Source of the DNA: an uncultured Flavobacteriales bacterium
Lineage (GTDB): Bacteria; Bacteroidota; Bacteroidia; Flavobacteriales_D; CAJJDF01
Assembly (NCBI GenBank): GCA_938009745.1
Contig: CALLII010000123.1
Location: 1 to 32,346 of the forward strand
Direction of reading: 5' to 3'
Length of the DNA: 32,346 nucleotides
In this document: piece by piece, positions 8,143-15,960 of the stretch
Layout: the number at the start of each line of letters is the position of its first letter
How positions within the stretch are numbered: position 1 is the first letter of the stretch
The notes under the pieces: generated by a model
Told to the model about the DNA's origin: nothing
The model's input: only the letters and a program-made list of their open reading frames with translations
The model's database searches: none
Made by a program: the position numbers and the translations under genes

Positions 8143-8913
8143 ATGACATTGTTCAAACAACATTCAAAAGCAATGATGATTATTCTTATAATCTCATTGC
8201 TTTTTTCTTGCACCAACAATTCTAAAGTAAAAATCTATGTATCCTGGCCAGGTGGCGAAGGACTGCCTCATTACCAATGGGAAAAAGGAGATTTGAAACC
8301 AACAGGAATAGAACCTGCATTTATCGAAAGAGTGCTCGAAGAAGCCGGTTTGGAATATGAATACATCACTGATTTAGCCTTACAAAAGGGTGGTGATCCA
8401 AGAATGTATTCCATTACAACTGGACGAGCAGATATCTGTATCAGAGGAATGACTATAAATGAAAACAGAAAGCGATTTGTATTGTTTACCAATCCCTATT
8501 ATGTGGATGGATTATCAGCATTAGTTCGTAAATCAGATTCATTAAAAACGCAAGAAGATTTAGTAGGTAAAAACGTGTATGCCTTAGAATTCACAACTGC
8601 TTATCCTTGGGCAATTAGTAATATGCCAAATAGCACAGTAATGACTTATTCGGAGTTTGATACAGCTTTTGTTAAGCCAGAAGGCCTGTTACTAAAGAAT
8701 GAAATTGATGCTTACATCATGGATAAGAGTTTCTTAAATTATATTGAACAGTTTAATTCTACTCTGGAAGTAATGGAGCGTAAATTTACGGAGGAAAGCA
8801 TTGGTATTGCTGTATCTAAAAATAGACCAGAGTTAGTTGAAAAACTAAATACTGCTATGGAAAAACTTAAAGAATCTGGAGAGTTTAATAAACTATTAAA
8901 AGGATTATTATGA
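8143..8913 (+). CDS. Periplasmic solute-binding-type lipoprotein (SBP_bac_3-like)
   Basis: This 256-residue protein has a lipobox ending 'LLFSC' at Cys23, so it should be lipid-anchored. The rest fits the family 3 solute-binding fold (type 2 periplasmic binding protein): 'GIEPAFIERVLEEAG' near the start, then the typical 'GRADICIRGMTINENRKR' plus 'FTNPYY' block, and a C-terminal 'VEKLNTAMEKLKESGEFNKLL' helix. Members bind amino acids or similar small molecules for ABC transporters or sensor proteins. No permease or ATPase gene is nearby, so its partner is unknown. It begins 3 bases after secA and its stop overlaps the next start by 4 bases (ATGA), so all three are probably co-transcribed. Met11 or Met12 are possible later starts that would also give a workable signal peptide. 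Confidence 0.8.
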   Translation: MTLFKQHSKAMMIILIISLLFSCTNNSKVKIYVSWPGGEGLPHYQWEKGDLKPTGIEPAFIERVLEEAGLEYEYITDLALQKGGDPRMYSITTGRADICIRGMTINENRKRFVLFTNPYYVDGLSALVRKSDSLKTQEDLVGKNVYALEFTTAYPWAISNMPNSTVMTYSEFDTAFVKPEGLLLKNEIDAYIMDKSFLNYIEQFNSTLEVMERKFTEESIGIAVSKNRPELVEKLNTAMEKLKESGEFNKLLKGLL

Positions 8914-9404
8914 TTTTAAAATCAGATATTCCAAGTGATTCTAGTTTGCATAATCATATTGATAATATAGATTTTGAAGACTGCTTTAGCTTTTACATCT
9001 CTAATAATTCCATGTCAATTAATGATTTGTATGTAGCTATTTTTTCTTCAGCTCCAAAATGGGTGGAAGCCTTAATGAGATTTAGAAATAGTATTGTAAG
9101 AGTTTTTGGATTAAAAACTGAGATGAAAGAAGCACCTAATTCTGATTTTAAAGTTGGAGATAAGGTCGGTATTTTCTCTATTTATGAAATCCTTAATAAC
9201 GAAATAATTGCTGGTGAAGATGACAAACATCTAAACTTTAGGGTTTCTATTCACAGAGAAATAAAGGAGAAAACAACAGTTTCAGTTTCTACAGCAGTTC
9301 ATTACAATAATAACTTTGGTAAAGTTTATATGACAATTGTAAAACCTTTTCATAAACTGGTGGTAAAATCATTGATGAAGAAGGCTTGTAAAAAACTAAG
9401 GTAA
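8910..9404 (+). CDS. DUF2867-like protein
   Basis: This 164-residue soluble protein has no signal peptide or membrane helix. A hydrophobic beta-rich core, 'FKVGDKVGIFSIYEI', and a C-terminal 'VYMTIVKPFHKLVVKSLMKKA' segment fit the DUF2867 family as I recall it. DUF2867 has a lipid-binding-like or SRPBCC-like fold of unknown function and is often found fused or adjacent to nucleotide-sugar and envelope genes. Its ATG overlaps the preceding stop in an ATGA arrangement, which fixes the start and implies translational coupling with the binding-protein gene. No role in secretion is evident despite the secA neighbourhood. Confidence 0.65.
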   Translation: MILKSDIPSDSSLHNHIDNIDFEDCFSFYISNNSMSINDLYVAIFSSAPKWVEALMRFRNSIVRVFGLKTEMKEAPNSDFKVGDKVGIFSIYEILNNEIIAGEDDKHLNFRVSIHREIKEKTTVSVSTAVHYNNNFGKVYMTIVKPFHKLVVKSLMKKACKKLR

Positions 9405-9434
9405 AATCCATCTAACTCCTTATATTTACGGAGC

Positions 9435-10886
9435 ATGAACAGAAAATTCATAACCAATCTCGCATTTTTGCTCTTCCTCAATTTTTTGGTGAAGCCATTT
9501 TATATTTTGGGAATTGATGCCGAAATACAAAATCGTGTGGGAGCCGAAGACTACGGAATGTATTTTTCTCTTCTAGGATTTACATTTCTGTTCACTATTT
9601 TTCTGGATGTAGGAATCGTAAATTTCACTACCAGAACCATTTCACAACAACCATTTTTAATCCAAAAATATTTTTCTAAGGTATTTTCTCTAAGAATTTT
9701 ATTGGCGTTAATTTACGGAGTATTTGTACTCATACTAGGAGGAATAATTGGATACAACCAAGCCGAAATTTACTTATTACTGTGGCTTATTTTTAATCAA
9801 ATACTAGCTGGTTTCACTTTATATTTCCGTTCCAACTTAACAGGATTATTATTATTCAAATACGATAGTATCGTTTCCGTATTAGATAGATTTCTACTCA
9901 TTATCATTTGCTCCATTCTACTTTGGGGAGGAGTAACTACCGAACCTTTTCAAATATATTGGTTCGTGTATGCCCAAACATTTGCCTACGGAGTTTCTGC
10001 AATTACCGCTTTGATATTTTTATTAAGCAATCAAAAATTAAAAAAACTAAACTGGGACAAACTGTTTTCAATGGCAATACTTAGGCAAAGTGCTCCTTAT
10101 GCATTGCTAATTTTATTAATGACATTCTATTACCGTGCAGATAGTGTAATGCTCGAGCGAATGCTCGAAGATGGTAAAACACAAGCAGGAATTTATGCTA
10201 ATGGATTTAGATTTTTTGAAGCAGCCAACAACATAGCTTTCCTTTTTGCCACTCTCCTACTCCCTTTGTTTTCTAATTTATTAAAGAACAAAAAACCAGT
10301 AGCCAGTTTAGTAAAAGTTGCAAGTAGCATTCTTATTCCAGGAGCTATTTTGGTAGCAATTACTTGCTTTTTGTTTAGCCAACAATTAATAGATGCTCGT
10401 TACATCAATAGCACATTTCAATCGGGTCAAGTATTTGGAATTCTAATGATTTGCTTTGTATTTATTTCAACTACGTATATTTTTGGGACACTTTTAACAG
10501 CAAATGGAAACCTTAAAACATTGAACAAAATTGCCTTTGGAGGAGTTGTTCTTAATGTTGTTCTAAACCTTATTTTAATACCTAAGTATCAAGCTTACGG
10601 AGCTGCAATAGCAAGTTTAATAACTCAAGGGTTAACTACAATTGCTCAAGTTTGGTTATGTAAATCGTATTTTAATTTAAAGCTCAATTCTTCGCTTATT
10701 ACCCGAGGTTTCATCTTTACAGGAATGTGTATAACATTGGGTGTTATATTAAATCAAGAGTATTTCAATTTCATTCCTTGGTATGGATTAATGGCTATTT
10801 TATTCTTTTCGGGAATCCTATTTTTATTTATGTTACAAATAGTTGAAATTAAAAACGTGAAGAAGTTATTTCAAAAGACCTCTTAA
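9435..10886 (+). CDS. Polysaccharide flippase (Wzx/MATE-like, MOP superfamily)
   Basis: This 483-residue protein is almost entirely hydrophobic, with about 12-14 membrane helices in the pattern of MOP-superfamily polysaccharide exporters. The N-terminal 'GAEDYGMYFSLLGFTFLF' matches the usual 'G...YG.y..l' start of Wzx proteins, and a C-terminal half with 'NVVLNLILIPKYQAYGAAIASLITQG' is the classic polysaccharide-biosynthesis C-terminal motif. It should flip lipid-linked sugar units across the inner membrane. It lies 30 bases after the DUF2867-like gene and 18 bases before the next gene. A TATATTTA box 6 bases upstream of the start region resembles a degenerate -7 element. Related polysaccharide genes lie at 17576-21183, so it may serve the same glycan. 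Confidence 0.88.
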   Translation: MNRKFITNLAFLLFLNFLVKPFYILGIDAEIQNRVGAEDYGMYFSLLGFTFLFTIFLDVGIVNFTTRTISQQPFLIQKYFSKVFSLRILLALIYGVFVLILGGIIGYNQAEIYLLLWLIFNQILAGFTLYFRSNLTGLLLFKYDSIVSVLDRFLLIIICSILLWGGVTTEPFQIYWFVYAQTFAYGVSAITALIFLLSNQKLKKLNWDKLFSMAILRQSAPYALLILLMTFYYRADSVMLERMLEDGKTQAGIYANGFRFFEAANNIAFLFATLLLPLFSNLLKNKKPVASLVKVASSILIPGAILVAITCFLFSQQLIDARYINSTFQSGQVFGILMICFVFISTTYIFGTLLTANGNLKTLNKIAFGGVVLNVVLNLILIPKYQAYGAAIASLITQGLTTIAQVWLCKSYFNLKLNSSLITRGFIFTGMCITLGVILNQEYFNFIPWYGLMAILFFSGILFLFMLQIVEIKNVKKLFQKTS

Positions 10887-10904
10887 AACTTTTATATTTA
10901 GTAA

Positions 10905-11567
10905 ATGAAAAAAATAGGTACAATAATTCCACTTGCTTGGCCAGATACCCCTGTAATTCAGGAGGGTAAATGGTATGATGGAATTATGCGTGCTCTTGGG
11001 TTTCTAAAAAATGGGTTTTACAAAGCTGGACATGCAGCTTTAGTTTTGGCTAATCACGAAACTAAAGAGTTCTATTACTATGATTTTGGAAGGTATCAAA
11101 CTCCAAAAAAACATGGAAGAGTTAGGGATAATTTTACCGATCCTGATTTAATTTTGCATACAAAAGTAGAATTAGAAAACGGAAACATAACCAACATAGA
11201 AGAGCTAATGAGCGAATTAGCTTCTTTGGAAGCAACACACGGAGAAGGAAGATTAATTGCCTCAACTAAGGTTGTTTTGGACATTGATAAAGCATTTGCA
11301 AAAGCGAAAGCCATGCAAAATAGAGAAGCCATAATTTATGGTCCATTTAATATTGGCGGAACTAATTGCTCGCGTTTTGTAGCGCAGACGGCAAAAGTCA
11401 GTAATTTAGGTTGGTATAAAAATATACTTATTCGTATTCCTTATACCATAACGCACACAACTATTACTAACGTAAAAATCATTAACGACAAGCGGTATTA
11501 TTACGAACTGAAAAATGGAGTTTTTACCAAACGAATGAACATCCTTTACCCTTTGATAAAAAAATAA
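10905..11567 (+). CDS. Putative permuted papain-fold (NlpC/P60-like) protein
   Basis: This 220-residue protein has no signal peptide. An N-terminal 'AGHAALVL' followed by 'FYYYDFGRYQTP' and a later 'GGTNCSRFVAQTA' give a conserved-looking His then Cys order. That is the order expected of permuted papain-like proteins, in which the catalytic His precedes the Cys. Such proteins can be peptidases, amidases or acyltransferases. It may belong to a Bacteroidota domain of unknown function (I recall DUF6695, but cannot verify this). It overlaps the next small gene by one base (TAATG), so the two are probably translated together. A TATATTTA box lies 5 bases before the ATG. The enzymatic reading is inferred from two motifs only. 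Confidence 0.5.
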   Translation: MKKIGTIIPLAWPDTPVIQEGKWYDGIMRALGFLKNGFYKAGHAALVLANHETKEFYYYDFGRYQTPKKHGRVRDNFTDPDLILHTKVELENGNITNIEELMSELASLEATHGEGRLIASTKVVLDIDKAFAKAKAMQNREAIIYGPFNIGGTNCSRFVAQTAKVSNLGWYKNILIRIPYTITHTTITNVKIINDKRYYYELKNGVFTKRMNILYPLIKK

Positions 11568-11866
11568 TGGATTTAACTGGAAGACTTATAGCGCCCGAAA
11601 AAATTGGTAAAACACCATCAAAAGCTCAATGGCTTACTGGCGAAGGTGGTGGTGCTTGGTTTTACATCCAAAAAGAGGGAAATAATTATCGAATAAAACG
11701 ATTCACGCCACAAGAAATAATAGATTGTGATAGAGTTTTTGAGTTAAAAAACTCTGAGAATTTTAACGAAAATGAATCTTTTGAAATGCAACATATTTCT
11801 CATGGTGCTATTGTTAGAGTGAAACAAAATGGAGTATTGTTTGTGTTTAAATGGATTAGGGAATAA
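11567..11866 (+). CDS. Small conserved-looking protein coupled to the papain-fold gene
   Basis: This 99-residue protein is not recognised with confidence. It is soluble and beta-rich, with 'LTGEGGGAWFYI' and 'YRIKRFTPQE' segments and a C-terminal 'ISHGAIVRVKQNG'. There is no signal peptide and no cysteine pair. The start codon shares one base with the stop of the preceding gene (TAATG), which strongly supports translation as a pair. Its fold may be a small SH3-like or OB-like barrel, which could bind or position the substrate of the neighbouring putative cysteine enzyme, but this is only a guess. Confidence 0.6.
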   Translation: MDLTGRLIAPEKIGKTPSKAQWLTGEGGGAWFYIQKEGNNYRIKRFTPQEIIDCDRVFELKNSENFNENESFEMQHISHGAIVRVKQNGVLFVFKWIRE

Positions 11867-11931
11867 TTTTATTCAAAATCCGTGTTACTTTTCCAAACCT
11901 TTGCATTACACAATAAAGAAAAAGCCCTTCT

Positions 11932-12477
11932 TTGACAGAAAAAGAAAAACATATTGAACTGGAATACATCCAAAAAGCCAAGGAAAACAAGCAGTTTTTC
12001 GGGTTTTTGTATGAGAAATACTTCGAGCAAATTTTTGTGTTTATTTTCAAAAAACTTCAAGATGAAGAGTTAACTGGAGAAGTATGTTCCCTTACTTTTC
12101 TTAAAGCCATGTCTAATTTAGATAAATATGAAGACAGAGGCTTTCCATTCTCTTCTTGGTTATACCGAATTGCAAGTAATGAGGTAAACCAGTATTTCAG
12201 AAAAAACAAGAAAAACATAACAATAGAAGTGAACGAAAATTCCCTTCAGGAGATTGTAGAGGAGCTAGATATTGAAAACAAGGAAGAACAGCTCGCTTTA
12301 GTTTTAAAAGCGATAGAAGAGCTCCCTTTGGAAAAAAGCCAATTGATAGAACTGAGGTATTTTGAAGAATTGAGCTTTAAAGAAATTGCCAGTATATTTG
12401 CAATAACCGAAGCAAACGCAAAAATGCGTATTTATCGAATTATTGAAACGATTAAAAAATCGATAAAAAGAGGATAA
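11932..12477 (+). CDS. ECF-type RNA polymerase sigma factor (TTG start)
   Basis: This 181-residue group 4 sigma factor has region 2 over residues 18-85 ('FGFLYEKYFEQIFVFIFKKL', 'SSWLYRIASNEVNQYFRK'). Region 4 covers about 125-180, with 'ELPLEKSQLIELRYFEELSFKEIA' and a recognition helix 'TEANAKMRIYRII'. The start must be the TTG at 11932. An in-frame TAA lies at 11914, and the first ATG comes only after the region 2 core-binding part. It is quite different from the sigma factor at 2868 and closer to a canonical ECF sequence. The next gene, 12 bases downstream, encodes a small membrane protein that could be its partner. A weak AACCTTTG box at 11897-11904 may be the promoter. Confidence 0.9.
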   Translation: MTEKEKHIELEYIQKAKENKQFFGFLYEKYFEQIFVFIFKKLQDEELTGEVCSLTFLKAMSNLDKYEDRGFPFSSWLYRIASNEVNQYFRKNKKNITIEVNENSLQEIVEELDIENKEEQLALVLKAIEELPLEKSQLIELRYFEELSFKEIASIFAITEANAKMRIYRIIETIKKSIKRG

Positions 12478-12489
12478 CATAACCTATAA

Positions 12490-12702
12490 ATGAAAAAGTA
12501 TAAATTAAATAAAGACAAAAAACCTGGGTTGCCATCCAAAGAAGCTATGGCAAAGCAGAAGGATTTTGGCAAACTTTTTCATGATTACGAAAACTTTACC
12601 AAGCGTCCTAAAAAACCTATTTACAAAGATCCTAAATACTTCTTTTTCTTATTGGTGATTGTAGCTGTGGTATATTTAATTTCGGAGTTCGCTCAGAAGT
12701 AA
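12490..12702 (+). CDS. Small single-pass membrane protein after the sigma factor
   Basis: This 70-residue protein is not recognised. Residues 1-48 are very basic and cytoplasmic in style, with many Lys, 'KQKDFGKLFHDYENF' and 'KRPKKPIYKDPKY'. One membrane helix (about 50-66) is followed by a short tail. The N-in topology places almost the whole protein in the cytoplasm. It starts 12 bases after the sigma gene, so the two are probably co-transcribed. A tiny membrane-tethered anti-sigma factor is possible, but no anti-sigma motif or zinc site is visible. Confidence 0.65.
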   Translation: MKKYKLNKDKKPGLPSKEAMAKQKDFGKLFHDYENFTKRPKKPIYKDPKYFFFLLVIVAVVYLISEFAQK

Positions 12703-12704
12703 TG

Positions 12705-12734
12705 TTGGCAATTCATTGCAAATCAATATATTTG
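12705..12734 (+). promoter_or_regulatory. Promoter of the TonB-domain gene (TTG-19-TATATTTG)
   Basis: TTG at 12705-12707 and TATATTTG at 12727-12734 are separated by 19 bases, an ideal match to the Bacteroidota TTG / TAnnTTTG promoter. Transcription would begin near 12740, about 15 bases before the ATG at 12755. This rules out the TTG start at 12716. Confidence 0.6.
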
Positions 12735-12750
12735 TTTTGAAACAAATATA
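12727..12750. repeat. Perfect 11-base-arm inverted repeat at the promoter
   Basis: The left arm TATATTTGTTT (12727-12737) and right arm AAACAAATATA (12740-12750) are perfectly complementary around a TG centre. The left arm contains the whole -7 box and the right arm covers the start site and leader. The shape fits a dimeric repressor operator. It is not followed by a T-run. Confidence 0.55.
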
Positions 12751-12754
12751 CTTC

Positions 12755-13900
12755 ATGAAAAACATCTTATTTCTAGCGACAATTATTCTTTTTACTAATT
12801 GCGTTACCAAAAAAAAGTACGAAGAATTAGTACTAAGAAACTGCGAAGTAGAATGTGAATTACTGATGAAGAAACTTTCTAGTGAAAGTCCATTAACAAA
12901 CCTGGTCAAGTGGAGAGCCATTGATGAAAAGTGTGGAGAAACATCAGAAAATTACTACTTGAGCGGGGCGTTAATTTACAGCTACCTTATTTATACAAAC
13001 AAAAGAAAAGGAAGCGGAGGTCTAACTGCTAAATACATTGATACGTGCGAAAATATTTATAAAAAAGGTATTGCTAAGCTCGATTCTGCTTCTTTTTTGA
13101 AGATGAGTTATGCGAATTTTCTTAAAAGCAATAAAGAAATTACAAGCTTAGAATACTACAATTTAGTTCGAGAAGCAATCTATAATGAAACTAGAAAAGC
13201 AAATTCAAATTTGGTTTACGAATTTATAAAAAACCTAAAAATAGTAGCCGAGAAACAAGAGATTTCAAAACCTCAATTGACTAAGGATTATTATAGACTA
13301 CTAAAAATTGAAAGTGAAAAAAAAATGTTTCAGACTAACCATAGTGATGAACTAATTAATGATGCTCACCTTTATTTAAATTGCGAAGAAATAACTAGTG
13401 AACTTAAAAAATTAAACCTCAGTTTTGAATACAATATAAATTCCATAAAACAATATTTATCAGCCTACGACAAATTAAATTGTATAGATAATGAGGAGAT
13501 AAGTAAAATGAATAAGGAAGTAAAAAGACTAGCTGGATTAGAACAAGAAGTAAGGATAGATTTTAGAAAGGCGCCAGTTGTGGAAGAAATATTTGAGGTA
13601 GTAGAAACACAGCCTTCTTTCCCTGGTGGAGAAGAAGAGCTTTTTAAGTTTATTAGACAGAATACAGTCTACCCAGATTCGGCTAAAGAAAATGGAATTA
13701 GCGGAAAAGTGTATGTACAATTTGTAGTCACAAAAACTGGCGAAGTTAACGACATTAAAGTGATAAGAGGAATTGGTGGTGGTTGTGATGAAGCTGCAGT
13801 TGCAGTAGTTAGCAAAATGCCAAATTGGATTCCTGGCGAACAAAGAGGAAAGAAAATTGATGTGAGATTTGTACTTCCTATTTCGTTTAAGTTAGAGTAA
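12755..13900 (+). CDS. Lipoprotein-like protein with TonB C-terminal domain
   Basis: From the ATG at 12755 the protein is 381 residues long. The ORF track starts at a TTG 39 bases earlier, inside the promoter. The N-terminus is a short signal with a Bacteroidota-style lipobox 'ILFTNC' at Cys16. A helical, Lys/Glu-rich middle of about 260 residues follows, unrecognised. The last about 95 residues are a TonB-type domain: 'PSFPGGEEELFKFIRQNTVYPDSAKENGISGKVYVQFVV', then 'GGCDEAAVAVVSKMPNWIPG' and 'VRFVLPISF'. Ordinary TonB is anchored by an N-terminal inner-membrane helix and passes energy to outer-membrane receptors. A lipid anchor here would need a different role. It converges on the envelope operon, with only 3 bases between the stops. 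Confidence 0.82.
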   Translation: MKNILFLATIILFTNCVTKKKYEELVLRNCEVECELLMKKLSSESPLTNLVKWRAIDEKCGETSENYYLSGALIYSYLIYTNKRKGSGGLTAKYIDTCENIYKKGIAKLDSASFLKMSYANFLKSNKEITSLEYYNLVREAIYNETRKANSNLVYEFIKNLKIVAEKQEISKPQLTKDYYRLLKIESEKKMFQTNHSDELINDAHLYLNCEEITSELKKLNLSFEYNINSIKQYLSAYDKLNCIDNEEISKMNKEVKRLAGLEQEVRIDFRKAPVVEEIFEVVETQPSFPGGEEELFKFIRQNTVYPDSAKENGISGKVYVQFVVTKTGEVNDIKVIRGIGGGCDEAAVAVVSKMPNWIPGEQRGKKIDVRFVLPISFKLE

Positions 13901-13903
13901 AGT

Positions 13904-15127
13904 CTAGCTTTTATACAACCAAATAGCTGGATTCTGGGTACTCATATCCGAACCAGAAATTTTCCAAATTTCGAAATGTGATTCAGAAATTGTGCCTGAT
14001 GGATCGGGTAATAGAACACCTACTTCTTGCTTAGTTTTAACAGCTTGCCCTACCTCAACTTTTACAGATTTAAGGTTGGAATAAACAGTTCGATATGCAC
14101 CATGACTAATAATTACAGTTTGTCCACTTCCGGGAATTGTGAAAACACTTGTAACAGTTCCTTCGAATACGGCCCGTACGTTAGATCCTTTGATCGTACT
14201 AATATCAATTCCATTGTTCTGGACATAAGCAGTAGATATTTCGCTATGCCTTTGTTTTCCGTATCTTTTGGTTATAGTTCCTCGAGATACTGGCCAAGGT
14301 AATTTCCCTCTATTTTTTTCAAAACTATTAGAGGCTAATTTTGCTTCTGGGCTCAAGGCAAACGAGTTATTCTTTCTCGATTTAGCCATCTGCTTCTCAA
14401 TCTCCGCTCTTATCGCTTGGGCTATTCGTTCTTGCTCGGCTTCTTGCTTTTTAAGTTTAGCTTGTAGCACTTCTTTATTCGATAAAATTTTATTCAACAC
14501 AATTTGTTGCTTGTCTTTAACCTCCTGAAACTTCTTTTTTTCCTCATCATAAGAGGCAATAAGCTCCTTTTTAGACTCGATATTTGCAAGTAGTATTTCA
14601 TTCTCTTTTCTAAGCTTAGCTTGCATGTTTTTTACCTCAACAGCTTTCAGTTTTCTGTTTTCAGAATACTGTTCAATGTATTTTAATCTTCTGTAAGCTT
14701 GGTTATAATCTTCAGATGAAAATAAGTAAATAACACTATATTCTCTCTTCCTATTTTTATAGGCAAACCTCACCATTTCACGAAACTCCTTTTTTAATCT
14801 AAGTATAGATTCGTTAAGGGATTCAACCTCTTTTTTATTGGTTTTTATTTGGTAAGTAGTCTCTTTAATTTGGTTTCCCATGTTAATTAAAAGCTCCTCT
14901 TTAAAAGCGATTTGCTTATTAATTATTCGTAATTCAGATAATGTTGAATTCTGAGATTTTTGAGTAGCAGAAAGCAATTCTTGAGTTTGCTCAAGCTGTT
15001 TATTCAATTGCTTTTCCTTAGCTTTTAACTTATCCGTTTTACTTTGAGAAAAACTATTAAAACCAACAAATCCCATTAGCATTACCAATGAAATTATTTT
15101 CAATATATGGAGGTTAGTGCTTCTCAT
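13904..15127 (-). CDS. EnvC-like murein hydrolase activator (degenerate LytM/M23)
   Basis: This 407-residue protein has a signal peptide over 1-27 ('GFNSFSQS'). A long coiled coil covers about 30-250 and a LytM/M23 domain 276-405 ('LPWPVSRG' to 'NPAIWLYK'). The zinc-site residues are partly lost: the HxxxD position reads 'NNGID' (His replaced by Asn), and the HxH position reads 'ESHFEIW'. This is the state of EnvC and NlpD, which activate amidases in peptidoglycan splitting at cell division rather than cleave themselves. It is the last gene of a four-gene minus-strand operon. Its start shares one base with the preceding stop (TAATG). Bacteroidota EnvC-like proteins commonly follow a DUF4292 gene. 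Confidence 0.87.
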   Translation of the reverse strand: MRSTNLHILKIISLVMLMGFVGFNSFSQSKTDKLKAKEKQLNKQLEQTQELLSATQKSQNSTLSELRIINKQIAFKEELLINMGNQIKETTYQIKTNKKEVESLNESILRLKKEFREMVRFAYKNRKREYSVIYLFSSEDYNQAYRRLKYIEQYSENRKLKAVEVKNMQAKLRKENEILLANIESKKELIASYDEEKKKFQEVKDKQQIVLNKILSNKEVLQAKLKKQEAEQERIAQAIRAEIEKQMAKSRKNNSFALSPEAKLASNSFEKNRGKLPWPVSRGTITKRYGKQRHSEISTAYVQNNGIDISTIKGSNVRAVFEGTVTSVFTIPGSGQTVIISHGAYRTVYSNLKSVKVEVGQAVKTKQEVGVLLPDPSGTISESHFEIWKISGSDMSTQNPAIWLYKS

Positions 15128-15960
15128 TATAGGTTTTCGTATGCTGTGTAATGGCTAGGGATAACAAAAGTGTAATCCATTTCAGTGTTTATTTTTACCC
15201 TTTGATAATTCAAATTTACTGAAATTGAATCCTTTTCAGTAATAATTTCTGCTTTGGTTCTATTTGGGAAATTTTGTCCTTCTATTTTCTTATAGTCAGC
15301 TTGAAAAACTTCAATACTAGTATCTGTAGAATCATTAGAGATAATTGTCTTTCCTGTTTTGTACAATTCATTAATCCAATACTTAATTATCCACTCATTT
15401 TTTTTGTTTGCAAGATTCGCTTTCTGGCGAAGTTCATTCCTTGACAAACTACTTAAGAAAAGGTCGTCCTCCTCCTGAACCAAATAATAGTTTTGGTTAG
15501 TATCAATAATCAAAGGATTACCTACCAAAAGGTTTTGTAGCTGGTTAAAAGTAATGTCAGTATTTAACATTTTAGATACGTAAGAGAAATCACCAATAAA
15601 ATACTTTTGATCTTTTTTATTTAAAAATTTCAATGAATCAGGAGTTATTAAAGCAACAACAACAGGAAATCCTGCCACAGAAATTGTAGCGTGAATAATG
15701 GAGTCTCTTTTCATTTTAAGAAAAGTCCCAAAAATTAAATTCTGTTTTTCTCTACTCTTAAATCTAGTATTAATCTTTGCTTTTAAATTATCGAACTGGA
15801 AGTTGTTGGCAACTAAGTTTTTTACAATAGTGTCTGCTTTAGACTTTGATGTAAAAACTTGCTCTTCGGAATCGAGCAAAGGTTTTTTAGCTCTGCAACT
15901 TCCTAATAACAGAGAGCTACAAATCAAAACAGCAAAAAATAATACTTTTTTATTCCACAT
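15127..15960 (-). CDS. DUF4292 lipoprotein
   Basis: This 277-residue protein has a lipobox 'LLLGSC' at Cys22. It then has the DUF4292 pattern, including 'FDNLKAKINTRFKSREK', 'MKRDSIIHATISVAGFPVVVALITPDSLKFLNKKDQKYFIGDF', and a C-terminal beta-rich part. The fold is LolA/LolB-like, which suggests lipid or lipoprotein carriage, but the function is not established. The 11-base overlap with the upstream TPR gene and the one-base overlap with the EnvC-like gene show a tightly coupled set. It probably sits on the periplasmic face of the outer membrane. Confidence 0.87.
   Translation of the reverse strand: MWNKKVLFFAVLICSSLLLGSCRAKKPLLDSEEQVFTSKSKADTIVKNLVANNFQFDNLKAKINTRFKSREKQNLIFGTFLKMKRDSIIHATISVAGFPVVVALITPDSLKFLNKKDQKYFIGDFSYVSKMLNTDITFNQLQNLLVGNPLIIDTNQNYYLVQEEDDLFLSSLSRNELRQKANLANKKNEWIIKYWINELYKTGKTIISNDSTDTSIEVFQADYKKIEGQNFPNRTKAEIITEKDSISVNLNYQRVKINTEMDYTFVIPSHYTAYENL

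Noticed and set aside
132-9404. A complete type IX secretion locus
   Set aside because: Only one PorP/SprF-like gene is present. No GldK-N, SprA, SprE or SprT genes are in the window, so the core secretion machine lies elsewhere.
11856-12060. Two minus-strand ORFs over the start of the second sigma gene
   Set aside because: Cys/Phe/Lys-rich translations antisense to sigma region 2, without a recognisable domain or promoter.
12716-12754. TTG start for the TonB-domain gene as given in the ORF track
   Set aside because: It lies between the -33 and -7 boxes and puts extra residues before a good lipoprotein signal. ATG 12755 fits both the promoter and the signal peptide.
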